The notes: generated by a model from the letters alone, not told the origin. Positions 33,269 through 43,882 are shown, counted from the first letter of the stretch. The stretch: DNA of 44,633 nucleotides from an uncultured Lachnospiraceae bacterium (GCA_947630005.1 CANRGB010000009.1:1-44633); one strand, 5' to 3'. Made by a program: numbers and translations.

Positions 33269-35353
33269 ATGCCAAAGTATTTAGTTATTGTTGAGTCACC
33301 TGCAAAAGTGAAAACGATCAAAAAGTTCCTTGGCTCGAATTATGAGGTGCTCGCCTCAAACGGACATGTGAGAGACCTGCCAAAGAGCCGTATGGGAATC
33401 GACATAGAACACGGATATGAGCCGAAGTACATCACGATAAGAGGGAAGGGAGATATCCTGGCGGCGCTGCGGAAAGCGGAGAAAAAGGCGGATAAGGTTT
33501 ATCTGGCGACGGATCCAGACCGGGAAGGAGAAGCGATATCCTGGCATCTCGCGGAAGCTTTGAAGCTTGAGCCTGCCAAACAGAAACGGATTACTTTTAA
33601 TGAGATAACAAAAAATGCGGTCAAGGAGTCTTTAAAGCATGCGCGGGCGATCGATATGAATCTTGTCGACGCGCAGCAGACGAGAAGAATCCTGGACCGC
33701 ATGGTAGGTTATAAGATCAGTCCGCTCCTCTGGGAGAAGGTGAAGCGCGGACTGAGCGCCGGCCGCGTGCAGTCGGTCGCTCTCAGGATAATCGGCGACC
33801 GGGAGGACGAGATCAACGCGTTTATTCCGCAGGAGTACTGGACGCTGGACGCCTCGTTCACGCCCAAAGAAGGAGGTCAGCCGCTGACGGCCCGGTTCTA
33901 CGGAAAGGATAAAAAGATACTGATTACCTCCAGGGAGCAGATGGATCAGATCATACAGGAGCTCTCCGGAGCTGATTTTGTCGTGGACGACGTGAAAAAG
34001 GGTGAGCGCCAGAAGAAGCAGCCGCATCCTTTCACGACAAGTACCTTACAGCAGGAGGCGGCGAACGTGCTGAATTTTTCCACGCAGAAGACGATGCGGA
34101 TCGCCCAGCAGCTGTATGAGGGAATCGAACTGAAGGAAAGCGGAACAACCGGACTGATCACGTATCTGCGTACGGATTCCACCCGTATTTCGGAGGAGGC
34201 GCAGAGTGCGGCGGCCTCTTATATCAGTGAGCAGTACGGCAGCGAGTACCTTGCCGAGAAAAGCCAGCCAAAGGAAAGCGGAAAAAAGATTCAGGATGCG
34301 CATGAGGCGATCCGGCCCTCCGATATCAGAAGGCTTCCGTCGTCCGTAAAAGAATCGCTGAGCCGGGACCAGTTCCGGCTGTATCAGCTGATCTGGAAAA
34401 GGTTCGCGGCAAGCCAGATGGCCCCCGCGCGGTATGAAACGATGACGGTCAGGATCCAGGCGGGAGAGTACCGCTTTCAGATGTCCGCTTCCCGCCTTGC
34501 GTTTGAAGGGTTTATGTCGGTTTACACCGAGAGCGGAGAAGAAAAGGAAGAAACCGTTGTTCCGGGCATTCCGATCGAAAAGGGAATGAAGCTGAAGCTG
34601 GCCGATTTTGACGGCAGACAGCATTTTACGCAGCCTCCCGCTCATTTTACGGAGGCGTCGCTTGTGAAAGCGCTTGAAGAGCAGGGAATCGGCCGTCCGA
34701 GCACATACGCGCCGACGATCACGACGATCATCGCAAGGCGTTATGTGGCGAAGGAGAACCGGAATCTGTATATGACGGAGCTCGGCGAGGTTGTCAACAA
34801 CATTATGAAGGAGGCCTTTCCGAGTATTGTGGATGTCACGTTTACCGCGAATATGGAATCGCTTCTCGATTCGATCGAAGAGGGCGTTATTCCCTGGAAA
34901 ACGGTAGTTGAGAATTTTTATCCGGATCTGGCTCAGGCTGTGGATGAAGCGGAGAAAACGCTTGAGAAGGTCACGATCGAGGACGAGGAAACAGACGTCG
35001 TCTGTGAGGAATGCGGAAGGAACATGGTGATCAAGTACGGTCCGCACGGGAAATTTCTCGCGTGTCCGGGATTTCCGGAATGCAGGAACACGAAGCCGTA
35101 TCTTGAAAAGATCGGAATCCCCTGTCCCCTTTGCGGAAAGGATCTGGTTATCCGCAAGACGAAGAAAGGAAGAAAGTATTATGGCTGCGAGGCGGCCCCC
35201 GAATGTGAGTTTATGTCCTGGCAGAAGCCGGTATCGGAGCGGTGTCCGGAGTGCGGGGGGTATATGGTCAGGAAAGGGAACCGGATCGTATGCGCCGACG
35301 CGTCATGCGGATATGTGGCAGGCAAAGAGGAGACGGCGGAGGAAATACACTGA
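33269..35353 (+). CDS. topA: DNA topoisomerase I (type IA) TopA
   Basis: Relaxes negative supercoils. It has 694 residues from ATG 33269, preceded by GGGAGG; the longer frame from 33233 is unlikely. Toprim domain: YLVIVESPAKVKTIKKFLG and VYLATDPDREGEAISWHLAEAL (metal-binding DxD). The catalytic Tyr lies in GLITYLRTDSTRIS. Other core blocks are RVQSVALRIIGDREDEI, GIGRPSTYAPTITTI and FTANMESLLDSIEEG. Three C-terminal four-cysteine zinc ribbons follow: CEECGRNM...CPGFPEC, CPLCGKDL...CEAAPEC and CPECGGYM...CADASC. The dprA-topA order is conserved in many Firmicutes. Confidence 0.98.
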   Translation: MPKYLVIVESPAKVKTIKKFLGSNYEVLASNGHVRDLPKSRMGIDIEHGYEPKYITIRGKGDILAALRKAEKKADKVYLATDPDREGEAISWHLAEALKLEPAKQKRITFNEITKNAVKESLKHARAIDMNLVDAQQTRRILDRMVGYKISPLLWEKVKRGLSAGRVQSVALRIIGDREDEINAFIPQEYWTLDASFTPKEGGQPLTARFYGKDKKILITSREQMDQIIQELSGADFVVDDVKKGERQKKQPHPFTTSTLQQEAANVLNFSTQKTMRIAQQLYEGIELKESGTTGLITYLRTDSTRISEEAQSAAASYISEQYGSEYLAEKSQPKESGKKIQDAHEAIRPSDIRRLPSSVKESLSRDQFRLYQLIWKRFAASQMAPARYETMTVRIQAGEYRFQMSASRLAFEGFMSVYTESGEEKEETVVPGIPIEKGMKLKLADFDGRQHFTQPPAHFTEASLVKALEEQGIGRPSTYAPTITTIIARRYVAKENRNLYMTELGEVVNNIMKEAFPSIVDVTFTANMESLLDSIEEGVIPWKTVVENFYPDLAQAVDEAEKTLEKVTIEDEETDVVCEECGRNMVIKYGPHGKFLACPGFPECRNTKPYLEKIGIPCPLCGKDLVIRKTKKGRKYYGCEAAPECEFMSWQKPVSERCPECGGYMVRKGNRIVCADASCGYVAGKEETAEEIH

Positions 35354-35390
35354 AAATAATGCCGTCCGTCCGGGGTTTAAAGGAATTATC

Positions 35391-35419
35391 TTTCCAATTC
35401 GTGTTTTATATAATATAAT
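35391..35419 (+). promoter_or_regulatory. Promoter of codY (P1)
   Basis: TTTCCA (35391-35396), 17 bases and a perfect TATAAT (35414-35419) within an AT-rich stretch. A second possible promoter, TTGATT (35435-35440), 17 bases, TAAGAT (35458-35463), lies just downstream. Confidence 0.6.
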
Positions 35420-35436
35420 ATAGCGTAATATTCATT

Positions 35437-35451
35437 GATTTTCCGAAAACA
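35437..35451 (+). promoter_or_regulatory. Candidate CodY-binding box before codY
   Basis: GATTTTCCGAAAACA matches 11 of 15 positions of the known CodY consensus AATTTTCWGAAAATT, including the TTTTC-n-GAAAA core. It lies downstream of P1 and between the -35 and -10 of the second possible promoter, where binding could repress. CodY autoregulation is known in other Firmicutes. Confidence 0.55.
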
Positions 35452-35482
35452 GTATGTTAAGATAAGGAGGAAATCTGTAAGG

Positions 35483-35518
35483 ATGTTTATGACAGAGCCC
35501 ATGCGCGTAATTTTGTGA
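35483..35518 (+). CDS. Possible 11-codon upstream ORF in the codY leader
   Basis: ATG 35483 to TGA 35516-35518 encodes MFMTEPMRVIL. A strong Shine-Dalgarno site AAGGAGG (35464-35470) is 12 bases before it, or 18 before the in-frame ATG at 35489. Such a good site with no large gene behind it suggests translation of a leader peptide, but spacing is long and no run of regulatory codons is present. Speculative. Confidence 0.3.
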   Translation: MFMTEPMRVIL

Positions 35519-35568
35519 CTGGGCGGATGGATGGACAGTTGCAGTGTTATGCGATAGGAGGTTTTGTG

Positions 35569-36354
35569 ATGAGTGTACAGTTGCTGGATAAAACGAGGAA
35601 AATAAATCAGCTTCTGCATAACAACAATACCAGCAAGGTGGTGTTTAATGACATCTGCGACGTTTTGACGGGCATTTTGAATTCGAATATTCTCGTAATC
35701 AGCCGCAAGGGGAAAGTGCTTGGTGTTGGTTTGTGCGATGGCGTTGAGGAGATCAGGGAGCTGATTTCTGACAATGTGGGAGGGCATATCGATCCGCTGC
35801 TGAATGAAAGGCTTCTTGGCGTTCTCTCGACAAAAGAGAATGTGAATCTTCAGACGCTTGGTTTTGAAGGGGAGAATATCCGGCAGTATCAGGCGATCAT
35901 CAATCCGATCGATATTGCGGGAGAACGCCTCGGAACCGTATTTATGTACAAAAACGGGAGCCAGTACGAGATTGATGATATCATACTGAGCGAGTACGGC
36001 ACAACGGTGGTCGGACTTGAGATGATGCGGTCGGTGAATGAGGAGAACGCGGAGGAGAACCGCAAGATTCAGATTGTCAAATCGGCGATCAGTACCTTGT
36101 CCTTCTCCGAGATGGCGGCTGTCATCCATATTTTTGATGAACTTGACGGGACAGAGGGAATCCTTGTCGCGAGCAAGATTGCCGACCGCGTCGGGATCAC
36201 GCGCTCGGTGATCGTCAATGCTCTGCGCAAGTTCGAGAGCGCGGGCGTGATCGAATCGCGGTCTTCCGGCATGAAGGGAACCTACATAAAAGTGCTGAAC
36301 GACGTTGTGTTCGACGAGCTTGAGCATCTCCGGAAGGAAAAAAATATCAACTGA
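35569..36354 (+). CDS. codY: Global transcriptional regulator CodY
   Basis: A GTP- and branched-chain-amino-acid-sensing repressor that controls nutrient-limitation, virulence and sporulation-entry genes. It has 261 residues from ATG 35569, which has GGAGG 7 bases upstream; the frame extends to 35515 but without a good site. The N-terminal GAF domain begins LLDKTRKINQLLHNNNTSKVVFNDICD and includes NERLLGVLSTKENVNLQTLG. The C-terminal winged helix-turn-helix reads ILVASKIADRVGITRSVIVNALRKFESAGVIESRSSGMKGTYI, nearly invariant in CodY. In Bacillus codY follows clpY; here it follows topA directly, with no codV/xerC or hslVU between. Confidence 0.97.
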   Translation: MSVQLLDKTRKINQLLHNNNTSKVVFNDICDVLTGILNSNILVISRKGKVLGVGLCDGVEEIRELISDNVGGHIDPLLNERLLGVLSTKENVNLQTLGFEGENIRQYQAIINPIDIAGERLGTVFMYKNGSQYEIDDIILSEYGTTVVGLEMMRSVNEENAEENRKIQIVKSAISTLSFSEMAAVIHIFDELDGTEGILVASKIADRVGITRSVIVNALRKFESAGVIESRSSGMKGTYIKVLNDVVFDELEHLRKEKNIN

Positions 36355-36392
36355 ATACCCGCCAGAGTCAGAGGAAGACAAAACCTGGCGAA

Positions 36393-36427
36393 AAGCCGCA
36401 CCCTTATCCGGTGCGGCTTCTTATTTT
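36393..36427 (+). terminator. Rho-independent terminator of codY
   Basis: AAGCCGCACC (36393-36402) pairs with GGTGCGGCTT (36410-36419) around a 7-base loop, followed by CTTATTTT. Confidence 0.9.
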
Positions 36428-36429
36428 AT

Positions 36430-36555
36430 GCGCAGGCCCGTGTAAGGAAGTCAGCTGCTGACGCAGCACACGGGCCGCGCGGCGAGCAGGAGGAAAAACC
36501 GCCTCCTGCCCGATCGCAGGCCGCATAAGGAGATTAGCTGCTGCCGCAGCACATC
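36430..36555 (+). repeat. Interspersed intergenic repeat, copy 4, plus a truncated second unit
   Basis: A full copy at 36430-36514: GGCCCGTGT (36435-36443) pairs with ACACGGGCC (36468-36476) around GCTGCTGACGCAGC; then GCAGGAGG pairs with CCTCCTGC and ends CGAT. It is followed at once by a decayed A-type unit, GCAGGCCGCATAAGGAGATT and GCTGCTGCCGCAGCACA, with no B part. Together they look like a tandem duplication that partly eroded. Between here and the groES promoter lies about 100 bases of AT-rich DNA with no gene. Confidence 0.88.
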
Positions 36556-36657
36556 CCTATTAATTTGAAATAATAAGAAAAATTAAGATAAAAAGAGAAA
36601 AAATTAGAATTACAGAAAAAACGAGAGATATAGCGATATATATCTGAGTAATAGAAG

Positions 36658-36686
36658 TTGCATAATTTACATATTTTAACTAATAT
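36658..36686 (+). promoter_or_regulatory. Sigma-A promoter of groESL
   Basis: TTGCAT (36658-36663), 17 bases and TAATAT (36681-36686), placing the start of transcription just before the CIRCE operator. Confidence 0.7.
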
Positions 36687-36697
36687 AAGGATGCTAG

Positions 36698-36724
36698 TTA
36701 GCACTCAAACCTAGTGAGTGCTAA
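36698..36724 (+). promoter_or_regulatory. CIRCE operator (HrcA binding site)
   Basis: A perfect match to the CIRCE consensus: TTAGCACTC (36698-36706), nine bases, GAGTGCTAA (36716-36724). HrcA binds this to repress groESL until heat shock. It lies between the promoter and groES. Confidence 0.98.
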
Positions 36725-36765
36725 TAAATCAAAAGGATATAGGATCATCGAAGGAGGAATCAGAT

Positions 36766-37050
36766 ATGAAGTTAGTACCGTTAGGAGACCGTGTTGTACT
36801 GAAACAGGGAGCTGCAGAAGAGACGACAAAATCAGGCATTATTCTGACCAGCAAATCACAGGAAAAGCCGCAGGAAGCGGAAGTGATCGCAGTAGGACCG
36901 GGCGGAATGGTAGACGGGAAAGAAGTTACGATGCAGGTAAAGGTCGGAGACAAGGTTATCTACTCGAAATACTCAGGAAACGAAGTAAAACTTGGCGATG
37001 AAGAATACATCATTGTAAAACAGTCTGATATACTTGCGATTGTGGAATAA
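36766..37050 (+). CDS. groES: Co-chaperonin GroES
   Basis: The heptameric lid of the GroEL chamber. It has 94 residues from ATG 36766, with GAAGGAGG upstream. Typical blocks are LVPLGDRVVLKQ, a mobile loop TTKSGIILTSKSQEKPQEAEVIAVGPG, KVGDKVIYSKYSGNEVKLGDEEYIIVKQSDILAI. It is controlled by the CIRCE element 42 bases upstream. The 142-base gap to groEL holds no other gene. Confidence 0.98.
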   Translation: MKLVPLGDRVVLKQGAAEETTKSGIILTSKSQEKPQEAEVIAVGPGGMVDGKEVTMQVKVGDKVIYSKYSGNEVKLGDEEYIIVKQSDILAIVE

Positions 37051-37186
37051 TGAAACTGCGGAAGAACTGCGGCGGCCCGCTTTTTCCCGCCGAACGGCAG
37101 AAACAGGAATCAGGACGGGATCAGAATACGGACCGCGGCGAGTCGTTCACAAAGAGACAGACAATTAATCAAAACAGGAGGATTGA

Positions 37187-38818
<1,632 letters not shown>

Positions 38819-38881
38819 GGCCGGCGCACAGACTGTAACGGAAAAAGCTGCGGAATAAACCTAAAATTAATATAAAATGGG

Positions 38882-38912
38882 GGGTAAGCGGATAGACGTT
38901 TACCCTCTTTTG
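38882..38912 (+). terminator. Terminator of groEL
   Basis: GGGTAA (38882-38887) pairs with TTACCC (38900-38905), followed by TCTTTTG. The stem is modest, but its position after groEL supports the call. Confidence 0.65.
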
Positions 38913-39005
38913 TGTTAGAATATTTAGCAGAATTTTAACCTGACAGGGAACTGGCGCGGATATGCGGCGGTTCCGTCTCAAAATTATGATGCGGAGGATA
39001 AAAAA

Positions 39006-39506
39006 ATGAGTGATTTGTACAGAGAAATTTTGGTTCCGAGAAAAACGCCGCTGAAGAACAAGCTGGCGAAGGCAGGCCTGGTTATCCTGACTGTCCTTGG
39101 CTTTCTTGCCGGCATGGTCTTTATTCCCCTGATGCTGCTGGGACTCGCGGGGATCGCGGCCTGCGTTTTTCTCATGCCGAGGCTGGAAGTCGAGTATGAA
39201 TATCTGTATGTGAACGGCGATCTCGATATAGACGCGATCTATTCCAGACAGAAAAGAAAGAGAATCGCGGAGTATCATGTGGAGGAGCTGGAGATCCTTG
39301 CGCCGGAGAAGTCGCATGCGCTTGACAGCTACCGGAACAAAGCAGGCATCAAGGTGAGGGATTTTACATCCGGGGATCCGAACAAAAAGGCGTACGCCAT
39401 GGTCATGAATATGGAGAAGGGGCAGGAACTGGTAAAGGTTGAGATCGACGAGGTGGTTCTGGGAGATCTGCGCAGGCTTGCGCCGCGGAAAGTGAATTTA
39501 ATGTAG
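39006..39506 (+). CDS. DUF6106-like membrane protein, function unknown
   Basis: A 166-residue protein with a charged N-terminus (MSDLYREILVPRKTPLKNKL), one or two hydrophobic segments (about residues 22-57: AGLVILTVLGFLAGMVFIPL then MLLGLAGIAACVFLM) and a cytoplasmic-looking domain with LEVEYEYLYVNGDLDIDAIY and SRQKRKRIAEYHVEELEILAP. The YEY...NGxLDIDxI...RKR pattern matches the family I recall as DUF6106 in Lachnospiraceae; the name is from memory. The soluble part looks like a small beta-rich domain of the PH-like kind, which is only a guess. It stands alone between the groEL terminator and the guaB promoter. Confidence 0.7.
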   Translation: MSDLYREILVPRKTPLKNKLAKAGLVILTVLGFLAGMVFIPLMLLGLAGIAACVFLMPRLEVEYEYLYVNGDLDIDAIYSRQKRKRIAEYHVEELEILAPEKSHALDSYRNKAGIKVRDFTSGDPNKKAYAMVMNMEKGQELVKVEIDEVVLGDLRRLAPRKVNLM

Positions 39507-39596
39507 GGGATGCCTTTTCGGATCTGTTTTCTGTCCGCCGCTTGCGGTCAATTCCCTTGAAAATTTCGAAAAAATGTGCTTTTTGTATTTCAGTGG

Positions 39597-39625
39597 TTGA
39601 CATTGAAAACTGAATTTGTTAGAGT
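39597..39625 (+). promoter_or_regulatory. Sigma-A promoter of guaB
   Basis: TTGACA (39597-39602), 17 bases and TAGAGT (39620-39625), about 90 bases before guaB. The 208-base gap before guaB contains this and otherwise nothing I can identify; no purine riboswitch is apparent. Confidence 0.65.
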
Positions 39626-39684
39626 AGATAACATTCAACAATCTTGTTTTAAAAACCACAGGGCAGGCTCTGCGGAAATTATGA

Positions 39685-41169
<1,485 letters not shown>

Positions 41170-41194
41170 AGCATCGGACGCGCGGAACACGGAC

Positions 41195-41230
41195 GGGCAG
41201 GAGGAAAAGTCGCCTCCTGCCCGATTTTTT
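41195..41230 (+). terminator. Terminator of guaB, built from the B half of the interspersed repeat
   Basis: GGGCAGGAGG (41195-41204) and CCTCCTGCCC (41213-41222) form a perfect 10-base stem followed by GATTTTTT. The sequence is the same as hairpin B of the repeat family and ends in a real T-run, so here the repeat clearly serves as a terminator. Confidence 0.92.
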
Positions 41231-41232
41231 AT

Positions 41233-41318
41233 GCACAGGCCCAGGCATGGAAATCAGCTGCTGGCGCAGCACCTGGGCCGCGCAGACGAGCAGGAGGAAA
41301 ACCCGCCTCCTACTCGAT
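41233..41318 (+). repeat. Interspersed intergenic repeat, copy 5 (complete)
   Basis: GGCCCAGG and CCTGGGCC pair around GCTGCTGGCGCAGC (hairpin A). GAGCAGGAGG then pairs with CCTCCTACTC, with one mismatch, followed by GATTTATTTT (hairpin B). With the preceding terminator the local order is B-A-B. Confidence 0.92.
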
Positions 41319-41336
41319 TTATTTTGAAAAAGGGGA

Positions 41337-41372
41337 TACACAAATCTCCGGATTTGTTGTATACTAACAAAT
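41337..41372 (+). promoter_or_regulatory. Promoter of the amidase gene with inverted repeats over the -10 box
   Basis: TACACA (41337-41342), 17 bases and TATACT (41360-41365). ATTTGTT (41352-41358) and AACAAAT (41366-41372) form an inverted repeat centred on the -10 box. A second, overlapping one is CAAATC (41341-41346) with GATTTG (41351-41356). This is the layout of a repressor operator, though no regulator can be named. Confidence 0.5.
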
Positions 41373-41430
41373 ATGCCGCCTGACGGTACGACATGCGGAA
41401 ATAAACTGACAAAGAAAAGTGTGAATATCG

Positions 41431-42168
41431 ATGAGAAAAAAGAAACCGAGAAACAAAAAGAGAGAAAACGGAAAGCGCCGCTTTTGGTCCGCAGACATGC
41501 TGGTGTGGCTGACAGCGGTCATACTGACAGTACTGGCGGTTCGGTTTTTGCTGAATATGATTCCGGAGGATGATATTGATGTGGACGCTCTTCTGGAAGA
41601 GCCTGTGACGATTGAGATTGAGACGGATCCGCCGGAACCCGAATATGTAAATCCTGTCCCGAGACCGGATATCGATGTGCAGCTTCTGACGGTGAATGAC
41701 TATTCCAGGCCGGGAGAGGCGACAGACGCGATTAATTATATTGTAATCCATTATCTTGGGAATCCAAAGACTACGGCGCAGGAGAATCACGATTATTTTG
41801 AGAGTCTCAAGGATCTGCAGGATACTTCGATGAGCGCTAATTTTATTGTCGGACTGGAAGGTGAGATCATTGAGTGCGTACCGCCCGGAGAGATTGCGTA
41901 CGCCTCCAATTCCATGAATCATGAATCGATCTCGATTGAAAACTGCCACCTGGATGAGACGGGGCGGTTCACGGAGGCGACTTATGATTCCTGCGTAAAG
42001 CTTGCCGCGTATCTTGCCGCGGAATACCGGATCGACCGGGATCATATCATCCGCCATTACGATGTGAACGGCAAGGAATGTCCCGTGTACTATGTCAGAA
42101 ACGAGGATAAATGGGAAGCGATGAAAGATGATATTATGAATTACATAGCGCAGTTTAGCGGATCATGA
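41431..42168 (+). CDS. Membrane-anchored N-acetylmuramoyl-L-alanine amidase (Amidase_2/PGRP fold)
   Basis: A 245-residue protein with a very basic N-terminus (MRKKKPRNKKRENGKRR), one uncleaved membrane segment (about residues 23-43, MLVWLTAVILTVLAVRFLL), an acidic linker (PEDDIDVDALLEEP) and an extracytoplasmic zinc amidase domain. Zinc-site features are His107 in NYIVIHYLGN, His209 in IIRHYDVNGKECP and Cys217 in the same block. FIVGLEGEIIECVPPGEIAYA is a typical Amidase_2 stretch. It likely cuts the bond between MurNAc and L-Ala in peptidoglycan. The ribosome binding site is weak. A methyltransferase gene follows after 20 bases, with no evident functional tie. Confidence 0.88.
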   Translation: MRKKKPRNKKRENGKRRFWSADMLVWLTAVILTVLAVRFLLNMIPEDDIDVDALLEEPVTIEIETDPPEPEYVNPVPRPDIDVQLLTVNDYSRPGEATDAINYIVIHYLGNPKTTAQENHDYFESLKDLQDTSMSANFIVGLEGEIIECVPPGEIAYASNSMNHESISIENCHLDETGRFTEATYDSCVKLAAYLAAEYRIDRDHIIRHYDVNGKECPVYYVRNEDKWEAMKDDIMNYIAQFSGS

Positions 42169-42188
42169 ATGTCTGAAAGGCGGGTCGT

Positions 42189-43751
42189 ATGGTAGAAAAA
42201 TATTACGAAAAGATATGCGCGGGCGAGGAGATCCGCAAAAATCTGATCTCTCTGCGCGGCGCGCTGACGAATGAAAAGGAAAAGCGCAGCCTGGCCTATC
42301 TTCTGGCCGGAGACTTTGCGGAACTGACGGGTCTTCTCGCGCATGAAGACCCGAAAGTCAGAAAAAACGCGGCTTTGATTTTGGGTGAGATGGAATCGGA
42401 AGATCTGCTTCCGGTTCTTTTTGACGCCTATAGAAAAGAAGAGACGCTGTTTGTCAGGCCGGATTATCTTCAGGCAATGAGGAATCTGGATTATCAGCCG
42501 TATCTCCCCGCGTTAAAAAAGCGCCTGGCGTTTCTGCGGGAGACGGATCAGGAGGATGAAGGAAAAAAGCACAGGAAGGAAGAGATCCGCGCGCTGCAGC
42601 AGCTGATACTGCGGTATGAAACCCCGGCGTCCCATCGGTTTACCGGGTATGATTACCGGAAGGCTGTGATTCTGACGGTGAACCGCAGCCAGCGGGAAGC
42701 GACGGCGGGACAGTTTCCGGATGGGAAAACGACGCTTCTTCAGGGAGGCGTCCGGGTAAAGGACATCGCGCTGGAAGACATTCTCCCGGTCAGAACATAC
42801 CGGGAGCTGCTTTTTCCGATTGAAGGCATGGTGCTTCCTGATGCCGGGCCGGAAGAAATCGGGAAGATTCTGGCCGACGGCCGGCTTCTGGCCCTCGTGC
42901 AGGGGACTCATGAAGGACTTCCGCCTTTCTGTTACCGTATTGAGCTGAAAAGTACGCTCGCTCCGGAAAAAAAGGGGGATTTTATCCGCGGGGTCGCGGA
43001 AGCGTTTGAACGTTTTTCGCATGGAATGTGGATTAATTCCACCTCCGGATATGAGCTGGAAATCCGGCTTCTGCAGAGGAAGGACGGAACCTATCTTCCG
43101 ATGGTGAAGTTTTTCACAATAAAGGACCGCCGGTTCCGTTATCGGAAAGAGTATACGGCCGCTTCGATGTCGCCGGTCAACGCGGCGCTTTCCGCGCAGC
43201 TGGCGCGCCCTTACCTGAAAAAGGACGCGCAGATTCTTGATCCGTTCTGCGGTGTGGGGACGATGCTGCTCGAGCGCAATTACGCGGTGAGGGCCAGGAC
43301 GATGTACGGAATCGATATATTCGGAGAAGCGGTGGAGAAAGCGCGGATCAACGCGGCGATCGCGGGTGTGGCCATAAATTATATCAACAGAGATTTCTTT
43401 GCGTTCACTCATGAATATCCGTTTGATGAAATCATTACCGAATTTCCGCAGGCAACGCAGAATACGCCGCGTCCCCGGATCCGGGAACTCTATGAGAAGT
43501 TTTTTGATTATGCGCGGGGCCTGCTGAAAGCGGAGGCAGTGCTGATACTTTATTCCACGGAACCATCGTTTGTCAGGACGGAGGTAAAAAAATATCCGGA
43601 ATACCGGATCAGCGAAAGTTTTATGCTCAATGAGCGGAACCAGACGACATTGTTTGTGATTCAGTTTGGAAAAAAAGATAGGCAGACAGGAACAGAACAG
43701 GCACAGCCGGCGTTTGTCGGGACGAAGGCAGACGAAAGGCGGAGACAGTGA
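42189..43751 (+). CDS. HEAT-repeat and class I SAM methyltransferase fusion, variant motif IV
   Basis: A 520-residue soluble protein. Residues 1-120 look like HEAT-type helical repeats (LLAHEDPKVRKNAALILGEM). Residues 145-330 hold a domain resembling the THUMP/pre-methyltransferase part of RNA-modifying enzymes (YDYRKAVILTVNRSQ, FCYRIELKSTLAPEKKGDF). Residues 335-490 form a Rossmann methyltransferase of the UPF0020/TrmN-like type: LDPFCGVGTMLLE (motif I, Asp351-Gly357), MYGIDIFGEAVEKARINAAIAG, and LILYSTEPSFVRTEV. Motif IV, normally (N/D)PPY for N-methylation of bases, reads EFPQ (418-421). SAM binding is well supported; the substrate is unknown, and the missing motif suggests altered chemistry or loss of activity. 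The ATG at 42189 is preceded by GAAAGGCGGG. Confidence 0.8.
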   Translation: MVEKYYEKICAGEEIRKNLISLRGALTNEKEKRSLAYLLAGDFAELTGLLAHEDPKVRKNAALILGEMESEDLLPVLFDAYRKEETLFVRPDYLQAMRNLDYQPYLPALKKRLAFLRETDQEDEGKKHRKEEIRALQQLILRYETPASHRFTGYDYRKAVILTVNRSQREATAGQFPDGKTTLLQGGVRVKDIALEDILPVRTYRELLFPIEGMVLPDAGPEEIGKILADGRLLALVQGTHEGLPPFCYRIELKSTLAPEKKGDFIRGVAEAFERFSHGMWINSTSGYELEIRLLQRKDGTYLPMVKFFTIKDRRFRYRKEYTAASMSPVNAALSAQLARPYLKKDAQILDPFCGVGTMLLERNYAVRARTMYGIDIFGEAVEKARINAAIAGVAINYINRDFFAFTHEYPFDEIITEFPQATQNTPRPRIRELYEKFFDYARGLLKAEAVLILYSTEPSFVRTEVKKYPEYRISESFMLNERNQTTLFVIQFGKKDRQTGTEQAQPAFVGTKADERRRQ

Positions 43752-43766
43752 CGAGGCGGGAGCAGA

Positions 43767-43851
43767 ATCGGGCAGGAGGCTGTTTTCCCTCCTGCCCGCC
43801 GTGCGGCCCGGGTGCTGCGTCAGCAGCTGTGTTCCCTGCACGGGCCTGAGC
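43767..43851 (-). repeat. Interspersed intergenic repeat, copy 6 (inverted orientation)
   Basis: Read on the minus strand it starts GCTCAGGCCCGTGCAGGGAA, contains AGCTGCTGACGCAGC and CCGGGCC, then GGCAGGAGG pairing with CCTCCTGCC and ending CGAT. It is the only copy clearly in reverse. It begins 15 bases after the methyltransferase stop and lies between converging genes, next to the fba terminator. Confidence 0.9.
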
Positions 43852-43852
43852 A

Positions 43853-43882
43853 GGAAAACAGGGCGCCGCATTTGCGGCGCCC
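43853..43882 (-). terminator. Terminator of the fructose-bisphosphate aldolase gene
   Basis: On the minus strand GGGCGCCGC and GCGGCGCCC (43882-43861) form a perfect stem with a 4-base loop, followed by TGTTTTCC. It lies about 80 bases after the fba stop codon. Confidence 0.85.
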
